Shown: positions 1 through 6,289, counted from the stretch's first letter. The stretch: 8,098 nt of DNA from Bacilli bacterium (GCA_900770645.1 CAAGKY010000087.1:1-8098), one strand, 5' to 3'. Notes: a model not told the origin generated them from the sequence alone. Translations and numbers: made by a program.

Positions 1-68
1 AATTTAAATTAAGTGATAGTAAGTTTTTTGTTATAAACAAATTAGATTGTGAGGCTATAAGAAAATAA
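1..68 (+). CDS. 3' end of an unidentified gene (truncated by window edge)
   Basis: The third forward frame is open from the window edge to a TAA at 66-68 and ends in ...LDCEAIRK. The other two forward frames stop within the first 12 bases. A clear intrinsic terminator begins 7 bases after the stop, as expected for the end of a real transcription unit. Only about 21 residues are visible and I do not recognise them. The call rests on the open frame plus the terminator placement. Confidence 0.45.
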   Translation, partial: FKLSDSKFFVINKLDCEAIRK

Positions 69-74
69 CCAATC

Positions 75-111
75 AAGTCAGTTAACTCAAAAAAAGGTTA
101 GCTGGCTTTTT
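75..111 (+). terminator. Rho-independent terminator of the upstream gene
   Basis: A 12-bp stem pairs 75-86 (AAGTCAGTTAAC) with 97-108 (GTTAGCTGGCTT), with two G-U wobbles, around a loop of mostly A, and runs into a T stretch at 107-111. It directly follows the TAA at 66-68. Confidence 0.8.
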
Positions 112-185
112 ACTTTCTCATTTGTCTGGACTTAAATCAAGTTTTAGTACATAATTACTTGAACTACTTAAGAAAGGAGCAAATG

Positions 186-416
186 ATGGATAATAATTTT
201 ATAAGTGATGATGAGAGAAGAAAAGAGAAAGAAAAGATGAATAGACTTATGGATTCAGAGTTAAGACTAAGAACTATTCACGAATTAAGATGGATATTAC
301 TTGGACTATCAGAAGACATCAAAGATCATGATGTGTATATAGAAGGACAAGAATTATTAAGTGAAATGGAAAGACAAGTATGGAAATACATTAATGGAGA
401 AATTGAAAACTACTAA
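186..416 (+). CDS. Small charged hypothetical protein (76 aa)
   Basis: I do not recognise this protein. The ATG at 186 is chosen because AAAGGAG (173-179) lies 6 bases before it. The ATG at 183 would be only 3 bases away, and the in-frame TTG at 159 lies upstream of the ribosome site. The product is strongly charged and predicted helical throughout: an acidic start (DNNFISDDERR), a Lys/Glu-rich stretch (RRKEKEKMNRL), then a mixed helix with ELRWILLGLSEDI and a closing MERQVWKYI helix. There is no signal peptide or membrane segment. Such small helical proteins are common in mobile-element accessory regions, but no function can be given. A weak promoter may be TGGACT (127-132), 17 bases, CATAAT (150-155). 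Confidence 0.7.
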   Translation: MDNNFISDDERRKEKEKMNRLMDSELRLRTIHELRWILLGLSEDIKDHDVYIEGQELLSEMERQVWKYINGEIENY

Positions 417-422
417 TGTAGA

Positions 423-444
423 TGAAAGGCTATAATGCCTTTTG
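423..444 (+). terminator. Possible weak terminator after the 76-aa gene
   Basis: AAAGGC (425-430) pairs with GCCTTT (437-442) around the loop TATAAT, extendable by two wobble pairs. The following T run is short (TTTTGTCG), so termination may be inefficient. It sits 7 bases after the stop codon. Confidence 0.35.
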
Positions 445-463
445 TCGTTTGAAAATATATAGT

Positions 464-480
464 TCGCAACTAATAGGTGC
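464..480 (+). repeat. 17-bp direct repeat, left copy, upstream of GNAT promoter
   Basis: TCGCAACTAATAGGTGC matches the copy at 989-1005 at 16 of 17 positions. Each copy lies just upstream of a sigma-A promoter, and the two copies bracket the first GNAT gene. The element has weak dyad symmetry (GCAAC...GGTGC). Confidence 0.7.
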
Positions 481-491
481 AAATACATCGA

Positions 492-520
492 TTGAGATTA
501 TTCAATGAATGATGTATAAT
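492..520 (+). promoter_or_regulatory. Sigma-A promoter of the first GNAT gene
   Basis: A -35 box TTGAGA (492-497), a 17-base spacer and a perfect -10 box TATAAT (515-520) put the transcript start near 527. The -10 box overlaps an ATG at 519, which argues against 519 as the start codon and supports the ATG at 540. Confidence 0.75.
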
Positions 521-539
521 GTTAAAGAGGTATGGTATT

Positions 540-998
540 ATGCTTATTGATATTAAAACATTAACAAAAGTTCAATTCAACCAGCTAATAGAGTTAGTCA
601 AATTATATTTTGAAGAAATAGAAAATGAAATACTTGATGATGATAGTGCAACATCATATATTAATAATATTGAAAAGCAACTAGAAAAGCATCAAACATT
701 ACATTTCTTTGTTTCAGAAGATAATGGTTTAATTAATGGATTCCTATTAGGAAACACACTTTATAACTACAATAATGAAGAATGTTCTTTTATATTGGAG
801 TTATATGTTAGTAAGGCAAATAGACTGCAAGGAATAGGAAGAAAGTTAGTTGAAAAATTTGAAAGTATTAGTAAAGATGTAATATACCTTACAGCAAACA
901 AAGATGCAGAAAAGTTTTATAGATCAATTGGATATATAGCAACAAATGATATTGATGAAGATAATGGCAATAATGTGTATAAAAAGAATCGCAACTAA
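540..998 (+). CDS. GNAT-family N-acetyltransferase (152 aa)
   Basis: GNAT enzymes move an acetyl group from acetyl-CoA to an amine; the substrate here is unknown. The ATG at 540 is preceded by AAAGAGGT (524-531) at 8 bases. An in-frame ATG at 519 would overlap the promoter -10 box and add MLKRYGI. Visible family signs: beta strand ILELYV (85-90), the acetyl-CoA pyrophosphate loop RLQGIG (R-x-x-G-x-G, residues 95-100) followed by a long helix, strand VIYLTANK and the C-terminal motif AEKFYRSIGY (123-132), which normally carries the helix and strand of motif B. The length is typical for a complete single-domain member. Aminoglycoside, peptide or polyamine acetylation are all possible. The gene has its own promoter and is bracketed by a 17-bp repeat whose right copy overlaps its stop codon, so it may have arrived as a unit. 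Confidence 0.88.
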   Translation: MLIDIKTLTKVQFNQLIELVKLYFEEIENEILDDDSATSYINNIEKQLEKHQTLHFFVSEDNGLINGFLLGNTLYNYNNEECSFILELYVSKANRLQGIGRKLVEKFESISKDVIYLTANKDAEKFYRSIGYIATNDIDEDNGNNVYKKNRN

Positions 999-1005
999 TC
1001 GGTGC
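989..1005 (+). repeat. 17-bp direct repeat, right copy, overlapping GNAT stop codon
   Basis: TCGCAACTAATCGGTGC differs from the left copy (464-480) by a single base. It includes the last codons and the TAA stop (996-998) of the GNAT gene. The repeat-to-repeat distance is 525 bp. Confidence 0.7.
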
Positions 1006-1025
1006 GGTAAATCAAGATATATCAG

Positions 1026-1054
1026 TTGATAATTCATCAAGAATGTTATATAAT
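1026..1054 (+). promoter_or_regulatory. Strong sigma-A promoter for leader peptide / HTH / second GNAT
   Basis: TTGATA (1026-1031), 17 bases, TATAAT (1049-1054) predicts a start near 1061. Sequence around the boxes resembles the promoter at 492-520, including GAATG before the -10 and TTA after it, which suggests both descend from one repeat-plus-promoter module. Confidence 0.78.
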
Positions 1055-1097
1055 ATTAGTGTAAAAAGACCTTAAACAATGAAAGGAGTTGATTATT

Positions 1098-1160
1098 ATG
1101 AATAATATGTTTTATAATAAATTAGAAGTAATAATACCCTTTCTAGGTATGGATAGATAA
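1098..1160 (+). CDS. Putative 20-residue leader peptide
   Basis: The ATG at 1098 follows AAAGGAG (1082-1088) by 9 bases, and the frame ends at a TAA (1158-1160). The peptide begins MNNMFYNKLEV, continues IIPFLG and ends MDR. It lies about 37 bases after the predicted transcript start and is followed at 30 bases by an intrinsic terminator, with a regulator remnant and a GNAT gene beyond. Strong promoter, strong ribosome site, tiny reading frame and terminator together are the layout of ribosome-mediated attenuation, as known for several drug-inducible resistance genes of Gram-positive bacteria. The peptide matches no leader that I can name. Its codons 7-11 encode the RNA strand that could form an antiterminator. 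Confidence 0.6.
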   Translation: MNNMFYNKLEVIIPFLGMDR

Positions 1161-1207
1161 TATCCAGTAGCAAGCATATAGAAACTATAAGCACTTCTAG
1201 TTTATTA
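1115..1207 (+). promoter_or_regulatory. Candidate antiterminator of a transcription attenuator
   Basis: Bases 1115-1129 (TAATAAATTAGAAGT) can pair continuously with 1193-1207 (ACTTCTAGTTTATTA): 15 base pairs, one of them G-U. This would sequester the 5' arm and loop of the terminator at 1190-1220. Bases 1123-1127 (TAGAA) can instead pair locally with 1141-1145 (TTCTA) inside the leader coding region, so ribosome position on the leader could choose between the structures. The pairing is seen in the sequence; the regulatory role is inferred. Confidence 0.55.
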
Positions 1208-1220
1208 GAGGTGCTTTTTT
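1190..1220 (+). terminator. Rho-independent terminator / attenuator hairpin
   Basis: AGCACTTCTA (1190-1199) pairs with TAGAGGTGCT (1206-1215), 10 bp with one U-G wobble, around the loop GTTTAT, followed by a run of six T (1215-1220). It lies between the leader peptide and the HTH reading frame. Confidence 0.85.
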
Positions 1221-1250
1221 CGTTGCTACAAGAAAGGAGGTAAGATACAA

Positions 1251-1491
1251 ATGAAAAAAATTATATTAAAAAGAAAAGAGGTATTGGACTATTAGTTTTG
1301 GAACTAGTTTAAAGGTTTTAAGAGAAAAGAGAAATTTATCTCAAGAAGACCTTGCAAGAAAATTACAAATTTCCAGACAGTCAATATCAAAGTGGGAACA
1401 AGGTATAAGTTATCCTAGTATTTTATATCTTGTTCCACTTACTAAAATACTTGATTGTACATTGGAAGAATTACTCAAAGATTTGAATTAG
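1251..1491 (+). pseudogene. XRE-family HTH regulator with disrupted start (frameshift)
   Basis: A strong ribosome site (GAAAGGAGGT, 1232-1241) precedes an ATG at 1251, but that frame stops at a TAG (1293-1295) after 14 codons. In the +1 frame, bases 1291-1491 encode a complete HTH_3/XRE domain: SFGTSLKVLREKRNLSQEDL, then ARKLQISRQSISKWEQG and a tail ending in LEELLKDLN. That frame opens only after a TAA at 1267-1269 and has no ATG, GTG or TTG near its beginning. A one-base indel in 1270-1292 would join the two into one protein of about 80 residues. Alternatives are +1 ribosomal frameshifting, or reinitiation at ATT 1291, which overlaps the TAG and has AGAGGT 8 bases upstream. Such regulators bind operator DNA. 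It would be co-transcribed with the GNAT-type gene that starts 16 bases later. Confidence 0.7.
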
Positions 1492-1507
1492 AAAGTAGGT
1501 GTTAATG

Positions 1508-2515
1508 ATGAATGATTTTAAAGTATATAAAACAATCCATTTTCCAGATGAATGGGCTGCCCAAAACACAGCTATGTTTCATAAGGAATATAATACAACA
1601 AAAGGTAGTTATATGTATCATTATGTTTGCCAAATGAATCGAGACCCAAAACATCATTTTTATATTTTGGGAACTCTTAATGATAAAGTAATTGCATCCT
1701 GTTTTGTATCAACGTATATAGATTACTTAGGAGATGAATGTATTGAAAATTTTGATGAATATATAATTTCTGGATTAATGGTTGATAAAGATTATCAAAA
1801 ACAAGGATATGGAACAAGTTTTGTTAAAAGTGTAATTACTATTTTAAAAGAAGAAAATGCAACAAAGATTTGTGCATTCGCATGTGATAAGAGCAAAAAA
1901 CTATTTGAAAATCTAGGCTTTGTAAAGAATGAGGATATAAAAACATTCGGTATGACTGTGCCTGGTGATGATGATTCAGTTTATTATGAATTAAATATTG
2001 ATAGTAATTTTTATTTGTCAACATTAAATAAAGATGATGTATGGATTGTATCAATGTCAATGAATAGAGAATATAATGAATTTTATAAGCATCAAGAAAA
2101 TGAACCGTTCATTTTGTTACCAAATACTAATACATATGCGAATATGATAAATGGTTTTGCTTCAAAAGAAAATGCGTTAGTAAAAACAGTTAGATGTAAT
2201 AAAATGGCCGTAGGATATGCACATATTTATTATTCTGATTATGATGATGTAGATCCAAAATATAGTGAACATTCAGTTAGTTTAGAATTCTATTTAGATG
2301 AAAATTATTTATTTAAAAGTGCTATTGTAAAAATGGTAGATGAAGCTATAAACTTTTATAAAGAGAAAAAAGAAAACCATAATTTAGAACATATAAAGGT
2401 ATGTTTAAATAAGTATACTATACTGATGAGAAGATATGATTTCTATAAAAGATGTTTATTAGAATTAGGGTTTGAGCAAAAAGATAAAGAGATGTTTATA
2501 TTAAAGAACAATTAA
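1508..2515 (+). CDS. GNAT-type acetyltransferase, two-domain length (335 aa)
   Basis: The N-terminal half is a GNAT domain: HHFYILGTLNDKVIASCFV (about residues 49-67), strand ISGLMV, acetyl-CoA loop QKQGYG (Q-x-x-G-x-G, 97-102) with its following helix, and KLFENLGFV (131-139). The rest (about 155-335) is roughly the size of a second GNAT fold: a strand pair around KMAVGYAHIYYSDY, the strand SLEFYLD, a long helix and the closing RYDFYKRCLLELGFE, like GNAT motif B. It lacks a recognisable G-x-G loop, so it is probably a non-catalytic or diverged copy. The substrate is unknown. Start: ATG 1508, 8 bases after a weak AGG (1497-1499); ATG 1505 and GTG 1499 are in frame. It follows the broken HTH gene and probably depends on the promoter at 1026-1054 and read-through of the terminator at 1190-1220. 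Confidence 0.82.
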   Translation: MNDFKVYKTIHFPDEWAAQNTAMFHKEYNTTKGSYMYHYVCQMNRDPKHHFYILGTLNDKVIASCFVSTYIDYLGDECIENFDEYIISGLMVDKDYQKQGYGTSFVKSVITILKEENATKICAFACDKSKKLFENLGFVKNEDIKTFGMTVPGDDDSVYYELNIDSNFYLSTLNKDDVWIVSMSMNREYNEFYKHQENEPFILLPNTNTYANMINGFASKENALVKTVRCNKMAVGYAHIYYSDYDDVDPKYSEHSVSLEFYLDENYLFKSAIVKMVDEAINFYKEKKENHNLEHIKVCLNKYTILMRRYDFYKRCLLELGFEQKDKEMFILKNN

Positions 2516-2532
2516 ATAAAGCGTAAAAAAAG

Positions 2533-2568
2533 ACACCATTAGTCCTGGTTAGGATTAGTGGTGTTTTT
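2533..2568. terminator. Bidirectional terminator between convergent genes
   Basis: A 14-bp stem pairs 2533-2546 (ACACCATTAGTCCT) with 2551-2564 (AGGATTAGTGGTGT), with two G-U wobbles, around the loop GGTT. T runs follow on the plus strand (from 2564) and on the minus strand (the A run at 2525-2531). The stop codon of the minus-strand gene (2539-2541) lies inside the stem, so the last codons of that gene double as the terminator. Confidence 0.88.
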
Positions 2569-3660
2569 GTTTGCTTTCTTTGCTGCCCTTTTGACACGTT
2601 TTTCAAGTTTATCCTTTTCTCTTAAGCAGAAAGGTTTGGCACAGCACTTTTGGTTTTTGCCTGACTTGATGTAATAATCATTACAATAAGGGCATTGTGC
2701 TAGAATTGCTTTTTCTGAAATTATTTTTTCATCATGATACTTGTTAATAAAATGAGTATCAGTAAGCATTTTTCTTAATACGTCCCATGCAATATCAAAC
2801 ACTGATGAATAAGAAGTTCTAAGAACAGGTTTTCGTAATTCTCTATCATAAACAACTTTAAATGTTGCTTCCTTTATTTCGTTAAGATACATATCATAAA
2901 TTAATTCAATATGATCAATTGGTATAGTTATAAAGTAATCAGGATTTTTCTCTTTGTGTTTAATGTTAATGATTTTACCTGTGCTATCATCATAATCAGC
3001 GTAATGATAGTATTCAAATACATGTTCGGTTTGTTCTTTAATAGTCATCTTTTTAAACGTATCAAGCTGTTCCTGTGTAACATCCTTGTTAGGTACTAAT
3101 ACTTTCAAATAGTCTTTAAATGGTTCAAGATATCGAAGCATCTTAAAACGATTTGAACTATAACCGAATGCAAGTTCACCTGTATCATCTTCAATATCAC
3201 GAATACATAGATAGAATTTAAATGCCCTATAAAATTCAATTAATTGATATAAGAATTCAGATGTATCAATTTTAATTGCATATAGATAAATAAAATCATC
3301 ATAACAAGGTTTACAGTCACATTCAGTAATTGATTTATGAATGTGCTCAAAGCCAAAAGGATGAACATATTCAAGACACCAATTAATAATTAGTTCAGCT
3401 TCTTTTGATTCATCTTCAAGCTCATCGATTTTATTAGCAAGGTTATATAATGATATAGCAAGTTTATGACCTGTTATTGTATTAGTTGAAATTTTTTGTA
3501 CTTCATATTTTCCATCATTTACTTTTGGAAAAAAAGCCTTAAATCTTTCATTATATTCATATTCTTTAAATCGATATAAAGGCAGTGATGGAGTTAGAAC
3601 ATACTTGTCTGATATGTACTCAAGAAGATCGGTTTTAGGTACGTATTCTTTGTTGCTCAT
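2539..3660 (-). CDS. Putative zinc-binding protein, unknown function (373 aa)
   Basis: I cannot assign a function. The start at 3660 has a ribosome site GAAAGGA (complement of 3671-3677) at 10 bases. The protein is soluble-looking, with no signal or membrane segment. A helical N-terminal and central part is rich in aromatic and charged residues and contains a small CDCKPC cluster (114-119). The C-terminus has a likely zinc ribbon: C323-P-Y-C326, twelve residues, C339-C340, four residues, C345, followed by a strongly basic tail (KLEKRVKRAAKKANKN) that could contact nucleic acid. The CxxC...CC...C layout resembles the C-terminal finger of DUF6076- and CGNR-like proteins, a resemblance from memory. 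It is transcribed divergently from the HTH-primase operon under a consensus-perfect promoter with repeated boxes, so a regulatory or maintenance role for the element is a reasonable inference. Confidence 0.8.
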   Translation of the reverse strand: MSNKEYVPKTDLLEYISDKYVLTPSLPLYRFKEYEYNERFKAFFPKVNDGKYEVQKISTNTITGHKLAISLYNLANKIDELEDESKEAELIINWCLEYVHPFGFEHIHKSITECDCKPCYDDFIYLYAIKIDTSEFLYQLIEFYRAFKFYLCIRDIEDDTGELAFGYSSNRFKMLRYLEPFKDYLKVLVPNKDVTQEQLDTFKKMTIKEQTEHVFEYYHYADYDDSTGKIINIKHKEKNPDYFITIPIDHIELIYDMYLNEIKEATFKVVYDRELRKPVLRTSYSSVFDIAWDVLRKMLTDTHFINKYHDEKIISEKAILAQCPYCNDYYIKSGKNQKCCAKPFCLREKDKLEKRVKRAAKKANKNTTNPNQD

Positions 3661-3678
3661 AGTTTTGATTTCCTTTCA

Positions 3679-3711
3679 TTTGTCCGAGTTTTGTCCGAGG
3701 TTGTGTCCGAG
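3679..3711 (-). promoter_or_regulatory. Three phased TGTCCGAG boxes in the 5' UTR (candidate operator)
   Basis: TGTCCGAG occurs at 3681-3688, 3692-3699 and 3704-3711, spaced 11 and 12 bases, about one DNA turn. The first two share the longer core TTTGTCCGAG. An oppositely oriented GGACAAA lies at 3732-3738, next to the predicted minus-strand transcript start. The boxes lie between the transcript start and the ribosome site of the minus-strand gene. They suit cooperative binding by a repressor on one face of the DNA, or an RNA-level element (TCGGACA three times in the transcript). Confidence 0.6.
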
Positions 3712-3741
3712 TTTGGAACACCTCAAAGACTGGACAAATAT

Positions 3742-3770
3742 ATTATAATGCGGTATAATGGTTTTGTCAA
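3742..3770 (-). promoter_or_regulatory. Consensus-perfect sigma-A promoter of the minus-strand gene
   Basis: Read on the minus strand: TTGACA (3770-3765), exactly 17 bases, TATAAT (3747-3742). Both boxes are perfect matches. The predicted start near 3735 gives a 5' untranslated region of about 75 bases. Such a strong promoter is probably held in check by a repressor. Confidence 0.88.
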
Positions 3771-3779
3771 TGAAAATGT

Positions 3780-3809
3780 TCAATATTAAATAAATTTATA
3801 CAATATTGA
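3780..3809. repeat. 8-bp inverted repeat upstream of the HTH-primase operon
   Basis: TCAATATT (3780-3787) and AATATTGA (3802-3809) are exact inverted copies separated by 14 bases, so equivalent points are 22 bases apart, about two DNA turns. The site sits 18 bases upstream of the ribosome site of the HTH gene, where its promoter must be. No convincing -35/-10 pair for that operon could be assigned. Confidence 0.4.
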
Positions 3810-3843
3810 CTAGATAATATATGAAAAAGGAGGTAAGACGAAT

Positions 3844-4023
3844 ATGGAACAATTGACAATGACAGTGCGTGATATGGCTAAACTTATGAACATAAGCCTA
3901 CCTACAGCTTATGAATTAGTCAAAACAAAAGGATTTCCTGTAATACATGTTGGCAATAAAATCTTAATTCCTATTGAAAGTTTCAAAGTCTGGCTTCAGA
4001 AAGAGTCACAAAAGAATAATTAA
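3844..4023 (+). CDS. Excisionase-type helix-turn-helix DNA-binding protein (59 aa)
   Basis: This small protein has the layout of the HTH_17/excisionase family, a MerR-like winged helix. TVRDMAKLMN (about 7-16) opens the fold, ISLPTAYELVKTKGFPVIHV (18-37) carries the turn and recognition helix, and NKILIPIESFKVWLQ (39-53) forms the wing and last helix. The length is usual for the family. Members bend DNA to direct integrase toward excision or act as small regulators in mobile elements. The start at 3844 follows AAGGAGGT (3827-3834) by 9 bases. It is first in an operon, 19 bases ahead of the primase gene and divergent from the minus-strand gene, so it may regulate this intergenic region. No integrase is visible in the window. 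Confidence 0.85.
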   Translation: MEQLTMTVRDMAKLMNISLPTAYELVKTKGFPVIHVGNKILIPIESFKVWLQKESQKNN

Positions 4024-4042
4024 GGAAAGGAGGTAAAGTAGC

Positions 4043-6289
4043 ATGGAATTAAAATTCATATATGCTAACTGTACAGGAGATGCTAAAAATAGTATGTATC
4101 CACATACCGCGATAGTACACAGTAAAGATGAACTTCATAAATATATGAAATATGACTATACCTTTATAGAGTACAAAAACAATCATAGATGTGGTAAAGA
4201 TTTTATTAGATCAGTTTATGCGACATTTGATGTAGATAATACAATTACTGATGATTCAAGTAAATGGATACAAATAGAAGATATTCCAAAGATATTTCCT
4301 AATGTATGGTGTCTAGTTGTAACAAGCACAAATCATATGAAAGTAAAAAATGGACGCTCACCAAGACCTAAATTTCATATTGTGTTTAGAATTAACGAAA
4401 TCACCACAGCTCAAGGATATTATGATTTTATGCATAGAGTATATGATAGGTTTAATTTCTTTGACCCTAAAGCACTTGATGCTGGAAGATTTATGTTTGG
4501 ATGTGAAAAATTCGAGTCTTTTATTTTTGAAGGGAAACTAAACTTAACTGAATTTATGGATAAGGAAGAAGAAAATGATGCTAAGTTCTTAAACCTAGAT
4601 TATGAGAATCTACCTGAAATAGTAGAAGGTTCAAGAAATGCAACAATGTCAAAAATTGCAGGTAGAATTTTAAAAAGATTTGGAGATAACCAAACTGCCT
4701 ATGAGCATTTTTTAAAACATTCAGATAGATGCTTGCCACCACTAGATGATAAAGAACTAGAAACAATATGGCAAAGTGCTAAAAAGTTCTATGCTGTAAT
4801 TTCTAGTAAGCCTAATTACATCTCACCAGAAAAATATGGAGAGCCAATTTGGGAACAACCATTACCACTAGAAATAGAAAAAACACCACCATTTCCAATT
4901 GAGGCACTACCTGGTGTTATTAGAAAATATGTTGAAGAACTATCAGTTGCTACTCAAACACCAATTGATATGGCAGCATCATCAGCACTTGCAATACTAG
5001 CTGTGTGTTGTCAGAACAAATACAAAATAAGAGGAAAAGTAGATTGGTATGAACCACTTAATTTGTATTCAGTAATAATTGCAGAACCTAGTGAAAGAAA
5101 ATCAGCTATTATTAGTGCAATGGTAAAACCACTTTTAGAATATGAGAAAAAGTACAATTTTGAAAATAGTAAATTAATTGAACTATCACGTTCTGAGAAA
5201 AAGGCACTAGAAAGACAAAGGATGATAATAGAGACTAACTTTTCAAAGGGTAAATGTGAAAAGAAAGAATTAGAAGAAATCATCGATAAAATAAATGATT
5301 TTGAGGAAAAACATCCATTAAAGTTATATGTTGATGATATCACTACTGAAAAACTAAACCAAGTGCTATATGAGAATAAAGGTAAAGCATCTATTATTTC
5401 AAGTGAAGGTGGTATATTTGATATCCTTGCTGGTATGTATAGTAAAAACGTTAATATGGATGTGTTCTTAAAAGGTTATTCAGGAGATTCAATAAGAGTA
5501 GATCGAATGGGACGTGATAGTACAATTATAAACGATCCCAGATTATCTATTTTGTTAACAGTTCAACCAAGTGTATTAAAAGGACTAATAAAGAATGAAA
5601 TCTATAGAGGACGTGGCTTAACAGCAAGATTTATGTACACTTACCCTACTTCAAAAGTAGGTGATAGAGTATATAGGACAACACCTATTAGTGAGTTTTC
5701 CTATATAGACTATGCAAATAGAATCTATAACATCCTAGATGATGAAGAAGAGCAAATTATAAAACTTTCAGAAGATGCAGATATTCTAATAGAACAATTT
5801 TCAAATATGCTAGAACCAAAACTTATTTCAGAATATAAGCAAATTGGTGATTGGGCAGGAAAACTTGTAGGGAATGTTTTAAGAATAGCAGGAATACTTG
5901 CAAGAGCAAATGTTGAGTTTTCTCATGCAACACTAGATGATAACGAAGTACCACTTGTATCAAAAGAGATTATGCAAAATGCTATTAAAATTGGAGAGTA
6001 TTATCTAGAACATGCAAAAGTGTCTTTTTCACTTATGGGAAGTGATGCTATTGTGCGTGATAGTATTTATGTGCTTGATAACATCAAAAAGACAGGACTT
6101 AAGGAATTATCAGTAAGAGACTTGTTAAGACATAATAGAACTTTTAAAAAGAAAGAAGATATTATGCCTGTTATAAATCACTTAGTTGATACAGGTTATT
6201 TAATGGAAGTAAGTGTTGCAGCTAATAAGATGGGTAGACCTACAGGAATTAGATATCTAGTTCATCCCAATGTACTAAAAACTGCATAA
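4043..6289 (+). CDS. AEP-like primase / DUF3987 helicase-like replication protein (748 aa)
   Basis: Probably primes replication of the element. Residues 1-180 look like an archaeo-eukaryotic primase core: FDVDN with D63 and D65 as metal ligands, RPKFHIVF with H112, and LDAGRFMFG with D146 and R149. Residues 195-250 match a primase C-terminal (PriCT) helical domain (GSRNATMSKIAGRILKRFG ... LDDKELETIWQSAKKFY). Residues 283 to about 640 are a DUF3987 domain, an AAA-like ATPase related to replicative helicases, recognisable by LYVDDITTEKL, ASIISSEGGIFDILAGMYSK, RVDRMGR, LTVQPSVLKGL and RGRGLTARF. The nucleotide loop is a degenerate AEPSERKS (347-354). The C-terminus ends in a probable winged helix (about 675-748). 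The start at 4043 follows AAAGGAGGT (4026-4034) by 8 bases. It is directly followed by the repeat-rich segment 6296-6804, a candidate origin. Confidence 0.88.
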   Translation: MELKFIYANCTGDAKNSMYPHTAIVHSKDELHKYMKYDYTFIEYKNNHRCGKDFIRSVYATFDVDNTITDDSSKWIQIEDIPKIFPNVWCLVVTSTNHMKVKNGRSPRPKFHIVFRINEITTAQGYYDFMHRVYDRFNFFDPKALDAGRFMFGCEKFESFIFEGKLNLTEFMDKEEENDAKFLNLDYENLPEIVEGSRNATMSKIAGRILKRFGDNQTAYEHFLKHSDRCLPPLDDKELETIWQSAKKFYAVISSKPNYISPEKYGEPIWEQPLPLEIEKTPPFPIEALPGVIRKYVEELSVATQTPIDMAASSALAILAVCCQNKYKIRGKVDWYEPLNLYSVIIAEPSERKSAIISAMVKPLLEYEKKYNFENSKLIELSRSEKKALERQRMIIETNFSKGKCEKKELEEIIDKINDFEEKHPLKLYVDDITTEKLNQVLYENKGKASIISSEGGIFDILAGMYSKNVNMDVFLKGYSGDSIRVDRMGRDSTIINDPRLSILLTVQPSVLKGLIKNEIYRGRGLTARFMYTYPTSKVGDRVYRTTPISEFSYIDYANRIYNILDDEEEQIIKLSEDADILIEQFSNMLEPKLISEYKQIGDWAGKLVGNVLRIAGILARANVEFSHATLDDNEVPLVSKEIMQNAIKIGEYYLEHAKVSFSLMGSDAIVRDSIYVLDNIKKTGLKELSVRDLLRHNRTFKKKEDIMPVINHLVDTGYLMEVSVAANKMGRPTGIRYLVHPNVLKTA

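Noticed and set aside
431..436. TATAAT at 431-436 as a promoter -10
   Set aside because: The nearest -35-like TTGAAA (403-408) is 22 bases away, and the motif is the loop of a small hairpin.
519..539. Upstream ATG at 519 as the GNAT start
   Set aside because: It overlaps the TATAAT box and would precede the predicted transcript start. The ATG at 540 has a well-spaced ribosome site.
464..1005. Integron cassette with attC sites around the GNAT gene
   Set aside because: The 17-bp repeats lack the paired R-box core (GTTRRRY with its complement) and the long attC fold, and no integron integrase is visible.
1839..5343. Several opposite-strand or shifted frames of 60-110 codons within the GNAT, zinc-protein and primase genes
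   Set aside because: They lie entirely within better-supported genes and lack ribosome sites and recognisable domains; they are shadows of the real frames.
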